Source: Pseudomonadota bacterium
GTDB taxonomy: Bacteria > Pseudomonadota > Alphaproteobacteria > Rhizobiales > Beijerinckiaceae
DNA length: 13,732 nucleotides
NCBI GenBank assembly: GCA_028876585.1
Contig: JAGWRL010000265.1
Coordinates: 1 to 13,732, forward strand
Direction of reading: 5' to 3'
Positions 12,542 to 13,732 of the stretch are shown in pieces; the first letter of the stretch is position 1, and the number at the start of each line of letters is the position of its first letter. The position numbers and the translations under genes were made by a program. The notes beneath the pieces are model-generated. The model saw only the letters and a program-made list of their open reading frames with translations. It had not been told where the DNA came from and did not search any database.

Positions 12542-13732
12542 AGCGTCCGGAACGACGCTCCGTCAACGCCCGCAGGAACGCGTGCCGCGCCCGCCCCTCC
12601 TCCGGCCCTGAGCGGCACTCGGCGTCGATGCGCATGACCTCGCCGGTTTCGCGAAACGACGGCCAGCGCGGCAGTCCGGGGCCGTTGGGATCGCCCGTCG
12701 CGACGAAATTGAGCCAATAGGCCGAGGCGGCGGCGGCTGTCCGGCGGTCGGCCGACGTATAATTCCAGGGCATCGCGTCGAGCGTGTCGAGCGCGTAAGG
12801 GATGTCGCCGGCGTGGAAGGCGCCGGCTCGGGTTTCGTCGCGCGGGCCGAACCATCCGGGCGGAACGGGCGGGGCGCGGTCGAACCGGTAGCGGAAGATC
12901 TCGGCCGTTCCCGACGCCTTGTGCGCCTCGATCCAGGCCCAGGTCTTGTTGGCGATCACGAGGTCGCCGCCGAGCGCCGCCGCGCTCGCCCGCGCGCTCT
13001 CGCCGCCCGGATAATGGGCGAGAACCGCGTCCGCCTCGGGGCCGAACATCTCCGCGACCCTGGCTTCGTAGGCGCCGGGCGCCGCGTCGTCGGGCGTCAC
13101 GGTGAAATTGAAGCCTTCGTCCTTCGTCCAGCCCGCCAGCAGCGCCACGTCCGCCAATCCCGCCTCGGGGGCGCGCGAAAGCACGCGGCCGTCGAAGATC
13201 GGCCGGAAACCAAGCCCGGGCGCTGCGGCCAGAACGGCCTCGGCCGGCGCCGCGCGCATCGCCGCGAGGGACGTCGCGCCCAACTCGCGCTGAAAGGCGA
13301 GGCCGCGCGCATGGGCCTCGGCGAGGCTCGCCATCGGCTCCACCGCGCCGTCGCCCAGCGCCCCGCTCTGACCGATGGCGCGATGGAACAGGCCGCGCGC
13401 CTGCGGCATCGCCATCAGCGCCGAGACCGCCATCGACCCCGCCGATTCGCCGCCGATCGTCACCTGCCCCGGATCGCCGCCGAAGGCCGCGATATTGCGC
13501 CGGACCCATTGCAGCGCGGCGACGAGATCGAGGAGACCCCAATTGCCGGAAAAGCCGCTCTCGGCCGTCAACTCCGGGTGGGCGAGAAAGCCCAGCGCAT
13601 TGAGCCTGTAGTTGACGGCGACGACCACCACGCCCCGCGCCGCGAGCCGCGCGCCGTCGTATCTGGGCTCTGAGCCCGATCCGGCCACGAAGCCGCCGCC
13701 GTGGATATAGACCAGCACGGCGCGCCGCCCGG
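12540..13732 (-). CDS. Type B carboxylesterase (5' end beyond the right edge)
   Basis: This is an alpha/beta-hydrolase of the carboxylesterase/cholinesterase-like family, which hydrolyses carboxylic esters; the natural substrate is not evident. The frame is open for 396 residues up to the right edge, and full-length members usually have about 500, so the N-terminal hundred or so is missing. Seen in the fragment: oxyanion-hole HGGGF (about residues 10-14), the NYRLNALGFL block (about 40-49), nucleophile elbow GGESAGS (Ser about 96), TKDEG (Glu about 205) and FHAGDIPYAL (His about 306), giving a complete Ser-Glu-His triad. The apparent start near 13718 is an internal GTG within the usual VLVYIHGGGF strand. 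It is convergent with zapA and out of keeping with the division and glycolysis genes, so it is probably an accessory gene. Confidence 0.9.
   Translation of the reverse strand, partial: GRRAVLVYIHGGGFVAGSGSEPRYDGARLAARGVVVVAVNYRLNALGFLAHPELTAESGFSGNWGLLDLVAALQWVRRNIAAFGGDPGQVTIGGESAGSMAVSALMAMPQARGLFHRAIGQSGALGDGAVEPMASLAEAHARGLAFQRELGATSLAAMRAAPAEAVLAAAPGLGFRPIFDGRVLSRAPEAGLADVALLAGWTKDEGFNFTVTPDDAAPGAYEARVAEMFGPEADAVLAHYPGGESARASAAALGGDLVIANKTWAWIEAHKASGTAEIFRYRFDRAPPVPPGWFGPRDETRAGAFHAGDIPYALDTLDAMPWNYTSADRRTAAAASAYWLNFVATGDPNGPGLPRWPSFRETGEVMRIDAECRSGPEEGRARHAFLRALTERRSGR

Noticed and set aside
13716..13718. GTG at 13718 as the start of the carboxylesterase
   Set aside because: The codon lies inside the conserved strand before the HGGGF oxyanion hole, and the frame is open to the window edge, so the gene is cut by the edge rather than starting there.

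Overview
The window is GC-rich, densely packed chromosomal DNA from an alphaproteobacterium, most likely of the order Hyphomicrobiales (Rhizobiales). This is inferred from three things: the DUF4164-zapA pair divergent from a gap-pgk-fba glycolysis/Calvin-type cluster, a canonical dcw cluster with MraZ at its head, and the style of the proteins. It is mostly housekeeping sequence. I see no mobile elements, CRISPR arrays, tRNAs or rRNAs.

Region 1 (1-6022, minus strand) is the first part of the division and cell wall (dcw) cluster, in the order mraZ-rsmH-ftsL-ftsI-murE-murF. The genes overlap or lie within a few bases of each other (GTGA, TGATG and ATGA junctions), so this is one transcription unit. 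murF runs off the left edge. Upstream of mraZ, four TGGG boxes at an exact 10-bp period overlap a sigma70-like promoter. This is the expected MraZ autoregulatory operator. A CtrA-like motif and a GANTC methylation site lie nearby.

Region 2 (6295-8224, plus strand) is divergent from mraZ and looks like a three-gene operon: a 98-residue conserved hypothetical protein, an acyl-CoA thioesterase-like protein and a pirin-family protein. The thioesterase/pirin junction is abnormal. The thioesterase loses its normal C-terminus and reads out of frame through the start of pirin, and pirin has lost its usual ATG. A short deletion or an indel is the likely cause.

Region 3 (8228-11579, minus strand) holds gap, pgk and fba (class II aldolase), which carry out consecutive triose-phosphate steps of glycolysis, gluconeogenesis or the Calvin cycle. 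A well-formed intrinsic terminator lies between gap and pgk, which suggests graded expression. The transketolase gene that often precedes gap in related genomes is not here.

Region 4 (11820-12517, plus strand) holds a short coiled-coil DUF4164-type protein and ZapA, an FtsZ-ring-associated protein. Both are transcribed divergently from gap across a 240-bp intergenic region that contains a promoter and an 8-bp perfect inverted repeat.

Region 5 (12540-13732, minus strand) is a type B carboxylesterase, truncated by the right edge and convergent with zapA.

No obviously novel system is present. The items most worth a second look are the thioesterase/pirin junction, the MraZ operator and promoter architecture, and the terminator inside the gap-pgk-fba cluster.
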